Positions 18,518-25,541 of a stretch of DNA of 64,000 nucleotides are shown here, piece by piece (position 1 is the stretch's first letter; the number at the start of each line of letters is the position of its first letter). The notes under the pieces were generated by a model. That model ran no database searches. It was not told the origin of the DNA and worked only from the letters and a program-made list of their open reading frames with translations. This DNA comes from Fulvitalea axinellae (GTDB lineage Bacteria; Bacteroidota; Bacteroidia; Cytophagales; Cyclobacteriaceae), in NCBI RefSeq assembly GCF_036492835.1, contig NZ_AP025314.1:2146010-2210009 (forward strand). Reading direction: 5' to 3'. Made by a program: the position numbers and the translations under genes.

Positions 18518-18799
18518 ATGACACATCCTGCGTTTCTGACTTTTCTGATTTTCTATATCCCGTTCAGTTTATGGGCCAGTTACCGGACTTTTAAAATGGT
18601 GACTTTAAGTTCCGTTCAAAAGCGAATCAATTTTGTGTTACTGTGGCTGATTCCTTTTGCGTGGTATTGGGTACTGAAGAATATAGCCGGCGTGAACACC
18701 AACAAGGTAATGACCAAAGAGAACCGTAAGCGATTGCAGAATCATGATGACAGCGGTTTTCACGAAAGCGGGGAGGGGATGAAGGGATTCGGTTTATGA
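18518..18799 (+). CDS. Small two-helix membrane protein, paralogue of 16059-16325
   Basis: 93 residues from ATG at 18518; the longer frame begins with TTG at 18488. Membrane segments at about 5-22 and 41-58 (FVLLWLIPFAWYWVLKN), basic loop KMVTLSSVQKRIN, and the tail SGFHESGEGMKG shared with the paralogue. Its 3' end overlaps the convergent WYL gene by six bases. It follows the transglutaminase-like gene by 76 bp. Confidence 0.65.
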   Translation: MTHPAFLTFLIFYIPFSLWASYRTFKMVTLSSVQKRINFVLLWLIPFAWYWVLKNIAGVNTNKVMTKENRKRLQNHDDSGFHESGEGMKGFGL

Positions 18800-20422
18800 T
18801 TCCGCCAACGCCGGTTTCTCCATTTCAGCCAGAATATCTGCCCGCACCATAAGCAATTCAATCCTCCGGACATTTCGTTTAGGGTCATTATTCCGAAGGC
18901 GATACCGGGTTAGGGCTTTTCTACAATGCAAACCGCCTGACCGTACGGTACAGTATACGATTTTTTCATTTTGCAGTGAATTTCGATCGTCCCAATAATG
19001 GCTCCGGGGAAGGATATGGAAGGCTCCGTTTTCCTGATGTGCGGAATCCAGATGGATGCTGATAATCACCATATCCTTGATCAATTCTCTCGAAAGGCTT
19101 TTCCCGTTCGGAAGGCTATCGAAAAATGTCCAATCCTCCGTTTTGTGCGACGACGCGTAGAAATTTGAGGCAAAAAGCTGAAAAGGGGTGACGGCTCCCT
19201 GTTTTACCAAAAGCTGTAACGGAGCCGAAAAGATCAGCGTTTTCAGCGAAGGATATTGCTGAAGAAAAGTTCCGTCCAAAACATCGCCGTGCTGGTCTTT
19301 GAGGATTTTACGGAACTGCAGCACCTCGTTTACATCGTAAAATTCGTCTATATAAGCGAAGCCCTTGCGCCAGACACGTTTGAAAGTCTCTTTGGCGACA
19401 AAAGGATGCATGTTTTGCCTGTATTGTTCGGACGCTTGCAGGGTCCGTTTGCGGATAGAACGGTAGAGTTTCTGGGGTTTCAAGACCTTCACCGTCTCGC
19501 CGAAACTCAAAATCTCTTTTTCCAATTCGAAATTCAACTGCAAATCCATTCCAACGATAACACCGCCCGGTACTTCCCGCACCAAGCGTTGCGAATGATG
19601 AATGGGTTTGGTCAAGATATAAGGAGCGTGTTTTTTCATTACGAACAACTCCACGTATTCGACTTTCTGGTTGTAATCGACACTTACGCCCAGGGCGTTC
19701 GAAAAATAAGTCGATAAATCCAGGGTGGTGTTGGCGATATACGGTGCGTCGGATTTTTCGATTTTGTGCATACGGTCAAAAGCGAGCAAATATGGGCGCT
19801 GGTCTTTTTTCAAAAACCCAAGAGCGAACCAGCGATTGCGGAATTCCTTCAACAACTGCGGATGAAAATCGAAAGTGCTGGCTTCCCGGGCCTTGAACGA
19901 TTGGTATGTCAGACTAATTGCCTGGCGCTGAAGTATCGCTTCGTATAATGGCTCCAAATGTTCCAACCCCTTCAGGCTGTTGTTCGTTTCGAACTGAATC
20001 ACCGGCATCTGTTTTTCCATCTTCGACTGCACGCTGTCCTCCAACTTCTGGATCATTCCCGAAAGTTCCTGCACTTGCGTAAAGCCCTTGAACTGTTTGA
20101 GAATGTCCACGGCGTCGGATAGCTTTCGCAGATCCTGATCCGTCAAAGGAATATTCGTGATCGAATATTCCGGATCGTCATAAACATAATACTTACGGTC
20201 GATCACCTTGATGGGGGCATTATAACCCAGCTTGTCACTGCGCATCATCTGGATATCGAGTTGTACCGTACGCCGGCTTACGCCTTTGTCGATACCCTCA
20301 TATTCATACAGCGCATCGGAACAGGCCTCAACCAAATCCTCCAACGTCCACTGACGAAAACGGTTTCTCAAACATTGGTCAATGGTTTTGTATCGGATCA
20401 GAGCGTTGCGGTTGGCTGGCAT
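18794..20422 (-). CDS. WYL-domain transcriptional regulator with C-terminal PhyH-like dioxygenase domain
   Basis: 542 residues from ATG at 20422; the frame is open to a GTG at 20506 but that part is encoded by a heptad repeat tract. Residues 8-80 form a winged HTH (VSRRTVQLDIQMMR). Residues 155-325 are a WYL sensor domain (FHPQLLKEFRNRWFALGF, KLYRSIRKRTLQ). WYL proteins sense nucleic acids or nucleotides and control stress and defence operons. Residues 350-525 are extra and resemble phytanoyl-CoA dioxygenases: IHLDSAHQENGAFHILPRSH (456-475) and a distal His499 followed by an N...RR pattern. The usual HxD pair is not clean (His426, Asp430), so activity is uncertain. It is transcribed away from the tRNA-like array and slipin-rtcB operon, which it probably controls. 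Confidence 0.75.
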   Translation of the reverse strand: MPANRNALIRYKTIDQCLRNRFRQWTLEDLVEACSDALYEYEGIDKGVSRRTVQLDIQMMRSDKLGYNAPIKVIDRKYYVYDDPEYSITNIPLTDQDLRKLSDAVDILKQFKGFTQVQELSGMIQKLEDSVQSKMEKQMPVIQFETNNSLKGLEHLEPLYEAILQRQAISLTYQSFKAREASTFDFHPQLLKEFRNRWFALGFLKKDQRPYLLAFDRMHKIEKSDAPYIANTTLDLSTYFSNALGVSVDYNQKVEYVELFVMKKHAPYILTKPIHHSQRLVREVPGGVIVGMDLQLNFELEKEILSFGETVKVLKPQKLYRSIRKRTLQASEQYRQNMHPFVAKETFKRVWRKGFAYIDEFYDVNEVLQFRKILKDQHGDVLDGTFLQQYPSLKTLIFSAPLQLLVKQGAVTPFQLFASNFYASSHKTEDWTFFDSLPNGKSLSRELIKDMVIISIHLDSAHQENGAFHILPRSHYWDDRNSLQNEKIVYCTVRSGGLHCRKALTRYRLRNNDPKRNVRRIELLMVRADILAEMEKPALAES

Positions 20423-20428
20423 TTTTTG

Positions 20429-20470
20429 GGAGTAAAGTGTAAAGAGTAATGGGTAAAGCGTACAAAGTAA
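20429..20470. repeat. Heptad-periodic tract 5' of the WYL gene
   Basis: Six seven-base units in register: GGAGTAA, AGTGTAA, AGAGTAA, TGGGTAA, AGCGTAC, AAAGTAA. It covers the WYL leader directly before the chosen ATG. Confidence 0.75.
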
Positions 20471-20555
20471 TTGCGCATTGAAAAATGAAGAGACGGCTAT
20501 CGTCACTTTTTCAAAAAAATATCCTGTAAAAAACGGCTCTACAGCCCCTTAGAAT

Positions 20556-20590
20556 ACTCTTTACGCTTTACTCTGGACTTTTTACTCACT
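20556..20590. repeat. Heptad-periodic tract, opposite orientation
   Basis: Five seven-base units in register: ACTCTTT, ACGCTTT, ACTCTGG, ACTTTTT, ACTCACT. It is complementary in character to the tract at 20429-20470, so the two could pair across about 85 bases. It lies just upstream of the non-coding RNA region. Confidence 0.75.
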
Positions 20591-20618
20591 AAATCTACAC
20601 ATTTTTTTCACTACGCAA

Positions 20619-20646
20619 AAAGGCTGCGCACCGCTTGCGCACCTTT
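20619..20646 (+). ncRNA. Leader hairpin before the tRNA-like array
   Basis: Stem AAAGG-(C bulge)-TGCGCA (20619-20630) / TGCGCACCTTT (20636-20646) with loop CCGCT: eleven pairs with one bulged base. No T-run follows. It may be the 5' end structure of the array transcript. The stretch 20647-20722 between it and the first unit has only short local palindromes (GGAGCTCC) and no recognised fold. Confidence 0.5.
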
Positions 20647-20722
20647 GTTATGAATCAAGGGCACGCGGTGTTTCGGAATAGCACCAAGGAGCTCCCCGGT
20701 AGGTAAGGGCTTTCCTGTTGAC

Positions 20723-20825
20723 TTGGTTCTTTCTTGTCTAACACATTGCAGGTTGAAGGTTCGAATCCTTCCACCGATTACGGTCGGTGTAGTTCAACTG
20801 GAAGAACAGCAAATTTGACAACCAA
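20723..20825 (+). ncRNA. Permuted tRNA-like RNA, unit A
   Basis: Order is T-arm, acceptor hairpin, D-arm. T-stem GAAGG/CCTTC (20755-20759/20767-20771) with loop TTCGAAT. Acceptor-like stem CACCGAT (20772-20778) / GTCGGTG (20783-20789), seven pairs with one wobble, closed by a UACG loop. Then TA (positions 8-9), D-stem GTTC/GAAC (20792-20795/20804-20807) with loop AACTGGAA. A five-base variable-loop equivalent (20750-20754) and a position-26 A are in place, and the flanks pair where the anticodon stem would be: TTGC (20746-20749) / GCAA (20809-20812), then TTGG...TTGTC / GACAACCAA. This is the layout of the tRNA-mimic module of YrlA-type Y RNAs. Confidence 0.78.
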
Positions 20826-20892
20826 TTGTGTACGGAGGTTCGAATCCTCCCTTTGGCTTAGGCCAATGTGGTTCAGGGGTTGAACAGCAATT
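20824..20892 (+). ncRNA. Permuted tRNA-like RNA, unit B
   Basis: T-stem GGAGG/CCTCC (20834-20838/20846-20850) with loop TTCGAAT. Acceptor-like stem CTTTGGC (20851-20857) / GCCAATG (20862-20868), six of seven pairs with one U-U, closed by UUAG. Then TG, D-stem GTTC/GAAC (20871-20874/20882-20885) with loop AGGGGTT. Flanks pair in the anticodon-stem position: AATTGT (20824-20829) / GCAATT (20887-20892), leaving a four-base variable loop and a position-26 A. Two bases are shared with the distal helix of unit A, so the distal ends compete slightly. Confidence 0.78.
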
Positions 20893-20898
20893 AGAGAT

Positions 20899-20966
20899 GT
20901 GGGTTCGAGTCCCACTTCCCGAAAGGGAATGGTGGAATTGGTAGACACGCCGGATTGAGGTTTCGG
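20899..20966 (+). ncRNA. Permuted tRNA-like RNA, unit C, ending in a tRNA-Leu(GAG)-like 5' part
   Basis: T-stem GTGGG/CCCAC (20899-20903/20911-20915) with loop TTCGAGT. Acceptor-like stem TTCCC/GGGAA (20916-20920/20925-20929), five pairs, closed by a GAAA tetraloop. Then TG and a leucine-type D-arm: stem GTG/CAC (20932-20934/20946-20948) around GAATTGGTAGA. Unlike A and B, an intact anticodon arm follows: CCGGA (20950-20954), loop TTGAGGT with anticodon GAG, TTCGG (20962-20966). No leucine variable arm or 3' half follows. The hairpin is followed by ATTTTT, so it might also end the transcript. Confidence 0.7.
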
Positions 20967-21299
20967 ATTTTTCTCTTAACTATTTGACAGAACGACGGGA
21001 ACATTGTCGGCGGAAGGCAAACGGCCTTCGGCAATTCTTGAAAAGTATTCGGGAGGCGGGGAACGCAATAGGAAAGCCCGTCCGCGAAGCGTGGAAAACG
21101 GTTACGAAAGGCCGGAAGGTCTCGGGACAAAGTGGACACATAAGTTTCCATTCACCCCGAACATCAACCAGCCCGGGATATCCGGATTACCGACCCTTCG
21201 CCGGCGCGCGGAGCCTCTTGCGCAAACGCCCCTCGACTTGGACGGAATGACGGTGTTCTTGATCGTTCTATCTCTTTTGAAATGAAAAAATGGGTATAT
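20967..21299 (+). other. Structured non-coding leader between array and slipin gene
   Basis: About 330 bp without a convincing gene. A hairpin GAAGGC (21013-21018) / GCCTTC (21024-21029) is clear and GC content is high. Short overlapping frames exist on both strands but have no start signal or family pattern. It is not the 3' half of a tRNA and I saw no group I intron core. Confidence 0.4.
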
Positions 21300-21409
21300 G
21301 GTCTGAGGTATTAAGTATTAGGTAGATAGCTTTCTAAACGCTACACCCAATACTTTAAAACATCATACACAATACCTAAGACCAAATACCTAATACTAAA
21401 TACCAAATA
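21300..21409 (+). repeat. Inverted heptad tracts in the slipin leader
   Basis: Left arm 21300-21329 (units like GGTCTGA, GGTATTA, AGTATTA) and right arm 21371-21409 (units ATACCTA, AGACCAA, ATACCTA, ATACTAA, ATACCAA) are imperfect inverted repeats about 40 bases apart, so the RNA can form a long hairpin ending three bases before the slipin ATG. The left arm recurs at 53434-53460. Confidence 0.75.
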
Positions 21410-21411
21410 AA

Positions 21412-22713
21412 ATGAAACGAATCAAAATCAATGAAGGTACAGCGGGAATAGTACTGCATGACGGTGAGGTGAAGGGCCTTTTGAAGGCAGGGAAGTATTG
21501 GCTGATGCCGGGGCAGGAGGTAAAGCGCTATGATATGGCCGAAAGGCTGGATCCGCCTGTTTCTGTAAATATTTTGTTGCGAAACAAGGAAGTCGCAAAC
21601 GCATTGCGAGTGGTGGATGTGAAAGAAGAGCAGGTGGCCCTGCGCTTCGAAGACGGCATGTTCAAAGAGCTTCTGCCGTCGGGCCGTCATTTGTATTGGG
21701 ATGATTTCGCTAACATAAGTTTTACGCTGTGCGATAAATCGCAGGCTTTCGTCCCTAACAAACCGATCAATACGCTTTTGAAACACAAAGAACTGGCGGA
21801 GGCATTGGAAGTGATCGAAGTGAAGGACGGGCACTTGACCTTTCGCTATGAGGAGGGACTCTTTAAGGAAGCGCTTCCGGCCGGCCGTTACCTGTACTGG
21901 AAAGGTTTGGTTCGAAATGAATTCGTTACTTATGATATCAAAGATTCCAAGATACCCGACAATATCAATAAACAGGTATTGAACCATGGCTCATTGGATA
22001 AGTATGTTCGCTTTTTTGAGATCCAGCCTTATGAAAAAGCGCTCCTCTATATAGACGGTGAGCTTGCGGGAGAATTGGAAAGGGGAACGCATTATTTCTG
22101 GATAAACAGCCAGAAGCTTCTGGTACAGAAGATAGATACACGCGTCCAGACTTTGGAAGTATCGGGACAAGAGATGTTGACGCAGGACAAAGTGAACCTG
22201 CGCCTGAATTTTTCCGCCCAATACCGGGTGCATGACATCCACTTGGCCAGGGTACAGACCAAAGACTACGAGGCGCAGCTTTATCAACTCTTTCAGCTGG
22301 CCCTGCGCGAGTACGTCGGTACGCTTCCATTGGACGAATTGTTAGCCAAGAAAGAATCGGTTGCGTCTTATGTGAAAGCGTACCTGGCCGAAAAGACCAA
22401 GGCTTTGGGCCTGACTGTGCTCGACTGCGGCCTGCGGGATTTGATTTTGCCAGGCGAGATCAAAGAGATCATGAACCAAGTGTTGGTGGCGCAGAAAAAA
22501 GCGCAAGCCAATATCATCACAAGGCGCGAAGAGACGGCTTCGACCAGAAGCCTGCTCAATACCGCCAAACTGATGGAAGACAATCCGATGCTATTCAAGC
22601 TGAAGGAAATGGAATACGTCGAGAAAATTTCGGAGAAAATCAGCGAGATTTCCCTTTCCAACGGCGGGCAGGTGATTGATCAGTTGAAGGGGATGTTTGG
22701 GGTGGGGAAATGA
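21412..22713 (+). CDS. Soluble slipin / SPFH (band-7) protein with four N-terminal beta repeats
   Basis: 433 residues, no N-terminal membrane segment. Four successive copies of a unit with a G-x-(L/F)-K-E-x-L-x-x-G-x-(H/Y)-x-Y-W pattern occupy about 5-40, 62-107, 128-175 and 198-242 (FEDGMFKELLPSGRHLYW; YEEGLFKEALPAGRYLYW). Residues 243-400 are the SPFH core (MLTQDKVNLRLNFSAQYRVHD, ALGLTVLDCGLRDLILPGEI) followed by a helical oligomerisation tail. Slipins next to RtcB are a known association in bacterial RNA-repair loci; they are thought to form oligomeric scaffolds. It is the first protein gene after the tRNA-like array and probably shares its transcript, with a hairpin leader before the start. 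Confidence 0.85.
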   Translation: MKRIKINEGTAGIVLHDGEVKGLLKAGKYWLMPGQEVKRYDMAERLDPPVSVNILLRNKEVANALRVVDVKEEQVALRFEDGMFKELLPSGRHLYWDDFANISFTLCDKSQAFVPNKPINTLLKHKELAEALEVIEVKDGHLTFRYEEGLFKEALPAGRYLYWKGLVRNEFVTYDIKDSKIPDNINKQVLNHGSLDKYVRFFEIQPYEKALLYIDGELAGELERGTHYFWINSQKLLVQKIDTRVQTLEVSGQEMLTQDKVNLRLNFSAQYRVHDIHLARVQTKDYEAQLYQLFQLALREYVGTLPLDELLAKKESVASYVKAYLAEKTKALGLTVLDCGLRDLILPGEIKEIMNQVLVAQKKAQANIITRREETASTRSLLNTAKLMEDNPMLFKLKEMEYVEKISEKISEISLSNGGQVIDQLKGMFGVGK

Positions 22714-22783
22714 GTGTTAATAATTACATTAAGGCTTACTAATCTGTGAGATAGTGTTTGACACAATGTATAAATGATACCTA

Positions 22784-23422
22784 ATGAAACGGCCAATAGA
22801 CATAACTCTTAGGGATAAAGTATTCTCTTTAATAACCGAGGAAATCCAATTGGGAGAATTTGAACAATGGCTGAACTCGCAAACGAATTATTTCAACCTG
22901 ATTGATAATGACCTTTTCTATTTTGAGATATACAATTTTAATTATCATGGCGAACATTCGCGTCATGAATTTATAAAATTGATTATTACCCTTTTGGGTG
23001 GAGATGAATTCGAATTACAATGTGTAAAAGCATATTTGAAAAGAATCATTCTTGAGCCTAAGTCTCATGATGATGTTTTGTATAAGCTCCTACATTGGGA
23101 AGGGGCTTTCGAAGACGAACTTGTGAGAGTCGGGGCGTTCTTTTATGATAGCTTTGAGCATATTCCGGACTATTGTCACGATGTTTGGGAAGTAAAATAT
23201 CAAGCCGAAGTTTGTGAACACTCAAAGAGGTTGTTATCTGATTTGCTTCTACAAGAGTTTCTCATATGCGACTTTACTTTATCAGATTATAATCCAGAAT
23301 ATGGGGAACAACTTGATCAGGATAAAGATACAGGCGATGAAATTAAAGCTCAGTATGAAGAGGAAAACAGTGTAGATATTAGCCCTTTTGAGAGTCTGTT
23401 GAGAAAAGTCCTTGGAAGATGA
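22784..23422 (+). CDS. Unknown acidic protein inside the RNA-repair operon
   Basis: 212 residues, no signal peptide or membrane segment. I do not recognise the family. The N-terminus (LRDKVFSLITEEIQLGEFEQWL) resembles in style small polymorphic immunity proteins, but I cannot name one. It is rich in D, E, F and Y, with an acidic tail (EQLDQDKDTGDEIKAQYEEE). Its base composition is clearly more AT-rich than slipin and rtcB on either side, and it sits between them with gaps of 70 and 34 bp, which suggests a later insertion into the operon. Confidence 0.65.
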   Translation: MKRPIDITLRDKVFSLITEEIQLGEFEQWLNSQTNYFNLIDNDLFYFEIYNFNYHGEHSRHEFIKLIITLLGGDEFELQCVKAYLKRIILEPKSHDDVLYKLLHWEGAFEDELVRVGAFFYDSFEHIPDYCHDVWEVKYQAEVCEHSKRLLSDLLLQEFLICDFTLSDYNPEYGEQLDQDKDTGDEIKAQYEEENSVDISPFESLLRKVLGR

Positions 23423-23456
23423 GTGCGACATTAAATGAAATGTGATTTTTTGAAAA

Positions 23457-24617
23457 ATGAAACAAGTAATAGGAACAGAAAGAAAGCCAATCAAACTATG
23501 GCTTGACGATATAGAAGAAGGCGCTTTGGACCAAGCCAAGAACTTGGCGAACCTGCCCTTCGCGTTCAAACATATTCCCATCATGCCCGATAGCCATCAA
23601 GGCTATGGAATGCCGATCGGGTCGATTTTGGCCACAAAAGACGTGGTCGTTCCCAATGCCGTGGGCGTCGATGTCGGATGCGGAATGTGCGCTATGCCAA
23701 CCGGTCTGGAGCATATCGAAACCGAAGATTTGAAAAAAATCATGGCGGGTATCCGGGCGCGTATTCCTTTGGGAATGAAGTGGCATGATGAGAGACAGGA
23801 CGAAAGTTTGATGCCCGAAGGCGCCGAGGAATTGGATATTGTAGGCCGAGGCTATGTAAAAGCCTGCAAGCAAGTCGGTACTTTGGGCGGAGGTAACCAT
23901 TTTATCGAAATCCAGAAAGGCGATGACGGGAAAATCTGGATTATGATTCATTCCGGTAGCCGAAACTTAGGGGCTAAAGTGGCCGCGCATTACAATCATC
24001 TGGCGAAACGCTTGAACGAGCGTTACTTCTCATCCGTCGAAAGAAAAGTCGACTTGGCCTTTCTGCCGATCGAAACGCCGGAAGCCAATGCGTATATAAA
24101 GGAAATGGATTACTGCATAGCCTTCGCTTTGGCGAACCGTAAACTGATGATTCAACGTGTAGCCGAGGCGATGAAAGAAGTGGTGGGCGAGTTCGAAACG
24201 GGTGAGATCATCAATAAATCGCACAACTTCGCCGCTTGGGAAAACCATTTCGGAGAAAACGTGCTGGTACACCGCAAAGGAGCCACGCCTGCCTTCGAAG
24301 GCGAATTGGGTATGATTCCCGGATCTCAGGGAAGCCATTCCTACATCGTGCGCGGTTTGGGCAACCCGGAAAGTTTCAAATCTTGCTCACATGGCGCCGG
24401 ACGTAAACTCGGTCGTAAGCAGGCTATTCGTTCTTTGGATCTAGAAGCCGAAAAGTCCAAACTGGACGCTTTAGGCGTACTGCACGCCGTCCGAAACAAA
24501 AGCGATCTGGATGAATCGGTAAGCGCCTACAAGGACATCGAAACGGTAATGCAAAACCAAACCGACCTTGCCGAGATTGTCGTGCGACTATCGCCTCTGG
24601 CCGTGGTGAAAGGATGA
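23457..24617 (+). CDS. rtcB: RtcB-type 3'-phosphate/5'-OH RNA ligase
   Basis: 386 residues, the length of the shorter bacterial RtcB group. Joins 2',3'-cyclic-phosphate or 3'-phosphate ends to 5'-OH ends with GTP and Mn2+. Visible motifs: DVGCGM (72-77) with metal ligand Cys75, GGGNHFIE (144-151), SGSRNLG, KSHNFAAWEN, HRKGATPA, IPGSQGSHSYIV and SHGAGR (311-316), whose His312 is the expected guanylylated residue. No key residue is missing. Archease is not in the window. The gene follows slipin and the acidic unknown gene and is closed by a hairpin terminator, with two RlaP genes after it. Cytoplasmic repair of cleaved tRNA or rRNA is the expected role. Confidence 0.96.
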   Translation: MKQVIGTERKPIKLWLDDIEEGALDQAKNLANLPFAFKHIPIMPDSHQGYGMPIGSILATKDVVVPNAVGVDVGCGMCAMPTGLEHIETEDLKKIMAGIRARIPLGMKWHDERQDESLMPEGAEELDIVGRGYVKACKQVGTLGGGNHFIEIQKGDDGKIWIMIHSGSRNLGAKVAAHYNHLAKRLNERYFSSVERKVDLAFLPIETPEANAYIKEMDYCIAFALANRKLMIQRVAEAMKEVVGEFETGEIINKSHNFAAWENHFGENVLVHRKGATPAFEGELGMIPGSQGSHSYIVRGLGNPESFKSCSHGAGRKLGRKQAIRSLDLEAEKSKLDALGVLHAVRNKSDLDESVSAYKDIETVMQNQTDLAEIVVRLSPLAVVKG

Positions 24618-24621
24618 TTCG

Positions 24622-24653
24622 GAAAACGTAAAGAATAGGGGCTTTACGTTTTC
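24622..24653 (+). terminator. Hairpin terminator after rtcB
   Basis: Perfect 12-bp stem GAAAACGTAAAG (24622-24633) / CTTTACGTTTTC (24642-24653), eight-base loop. T-run is internal to the stem. It may lower but not abolish read-through into the RlaP genes. Confidence 0.65.
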
Positions 24654-24736
24654 TCACTCGCCTTCCTCCGTCCATGATTTTACATTTATTGCTTATACTT
24701 TATTGATGCTTTTCCCCTTATTTTTTCCATAAGAAA

Positions 24737-25519
24737 ATGGACACTCAAAGAATAATGGATCACGTCCGCCGTATCGAAAAAGAAAACGGCGTGAAAGCTC
24801 TATGGGTTTGCGAAACAGGATCGAGGGCTTGGGGCTTTCCCTCGCCGGACAGCGATTATGATGTTCGGATGATCTACACGCGTCCAAAGAACGACTATCT
24901 GACCGTTTGGGAATCGAAAGATACGATCGAATATATGTCCGATGACAGGGAACTGGATATTTCCGGTTGGGATTTGCGTAAGGCCATGGGCTTGCTGTGG
25001 AAATCAAACGCATCTATGTTCGAGCGTCTTTCCTCAACAGTTATATACGATTGGGCTGATTCTGAAATCATAGATGCTTTAAACAATCTGTCACAGCAAT
25101 ATTTCTCACCGAAAGCCGCTTTGCACCATTATTTAAATATGGGTATAAAAGCTTTTGCGAACGTTCAGGGTAAAAAGTATCGCCTAAAGCGACTCTTCTA
25201 TGCTTTGCGAGCGGCGCTTTGTTGCCGATGGATTCTGGAGTACCAAACAGCACCACCTATGCGTATCCAAGCTTTGCTGGATATATTGGATATTAATGCG
25301 GATTTGAAAGAAAGAATCCTTTCTTTGATCGAGCTTAAAAGCGGCAAAGGAGAGGCTTATGAGCATCAAGGCGAAAGGGAAGTCTTTACATTTATCGATT
25401 CGACTTTTGAATACACAAAAGCCTCTGAAAAAAGAATTCCCGCTAATAAAGGTGATGTGAAGGCTCTTAATCAGTTCTTTCAAGATACGCTAAACCGTTT
25501 GGAAGGACGATCGCTTTGA
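24737..25519 (+). CDS. RlaP-type nucleotidyltransferase (RNA-ligase-associated), first copy
   Basis: 260 residues. Polymerase-beta-type nucleotidyltransferase motif GSRAWGFPSPDSDYDVR (28-44) with Asp40 and Asp42, and a third acidic residue in RELDISGWDL (Asp74). The rest is helical with a basic block (KKYRLKRLFYALRAALCC). This is the RlaP family (RNA repair pathway, polymerase beta), regularly found beside RtcB and predicted to add nucleotides to RNA ends, though its chemistry is not established. It overlaps no neighbour; the second copy follows after 22 bp. Confidence 0.88.
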   Translation: MDTQRIMDHVRRIEKENGVKALWVCETGSRAWGFPSPDSDYDVRMIYTRPKNDYLTVWESKDTIEYMSDDRELDISGWDLRKAMGLLWKSNASMFERLSSTVIYDWADSEIIDALNNLSQQYFSPKAALHHYLNMGIKAFANVQGKKYRLKRLFYALRAALCCRWILEYQTAPPMRIQALLDILDINADLKERILSLIELKSGKGEAYEHQGEREVFTFIDSTFEYTKASEKRIPANKGDVKALNQFFQDTLNRLEGRSL

Positions 25520-25541
25520 TCAATACTAAAATACGACTCTA

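Noticed and set aside
20784..20860. A normal-order tRNA formed by the D-arm of unit A and the T-arm of unit B, with a possible GAC anticodon
   Set aside because: No anticodon stem forms, and its acceptor stem would need three wobbles and a mismatch. The permuted pairings across the four-base loops are much better.
20925..20966. A tRNA-Leu(GAG) gene
   Set aside because: Only the 5' part to the anticodon arm is present; no variable arm, T-arm or 3' acceptor strand follows.
20891..21285. Small protein-coding frames on both strands in the array and leader
   Set aside because: They overlap each other and the tRNA-like units, lack recognisable domains and start signals, and are best seen as chance frames in GC-rich RNA-coding DNA.
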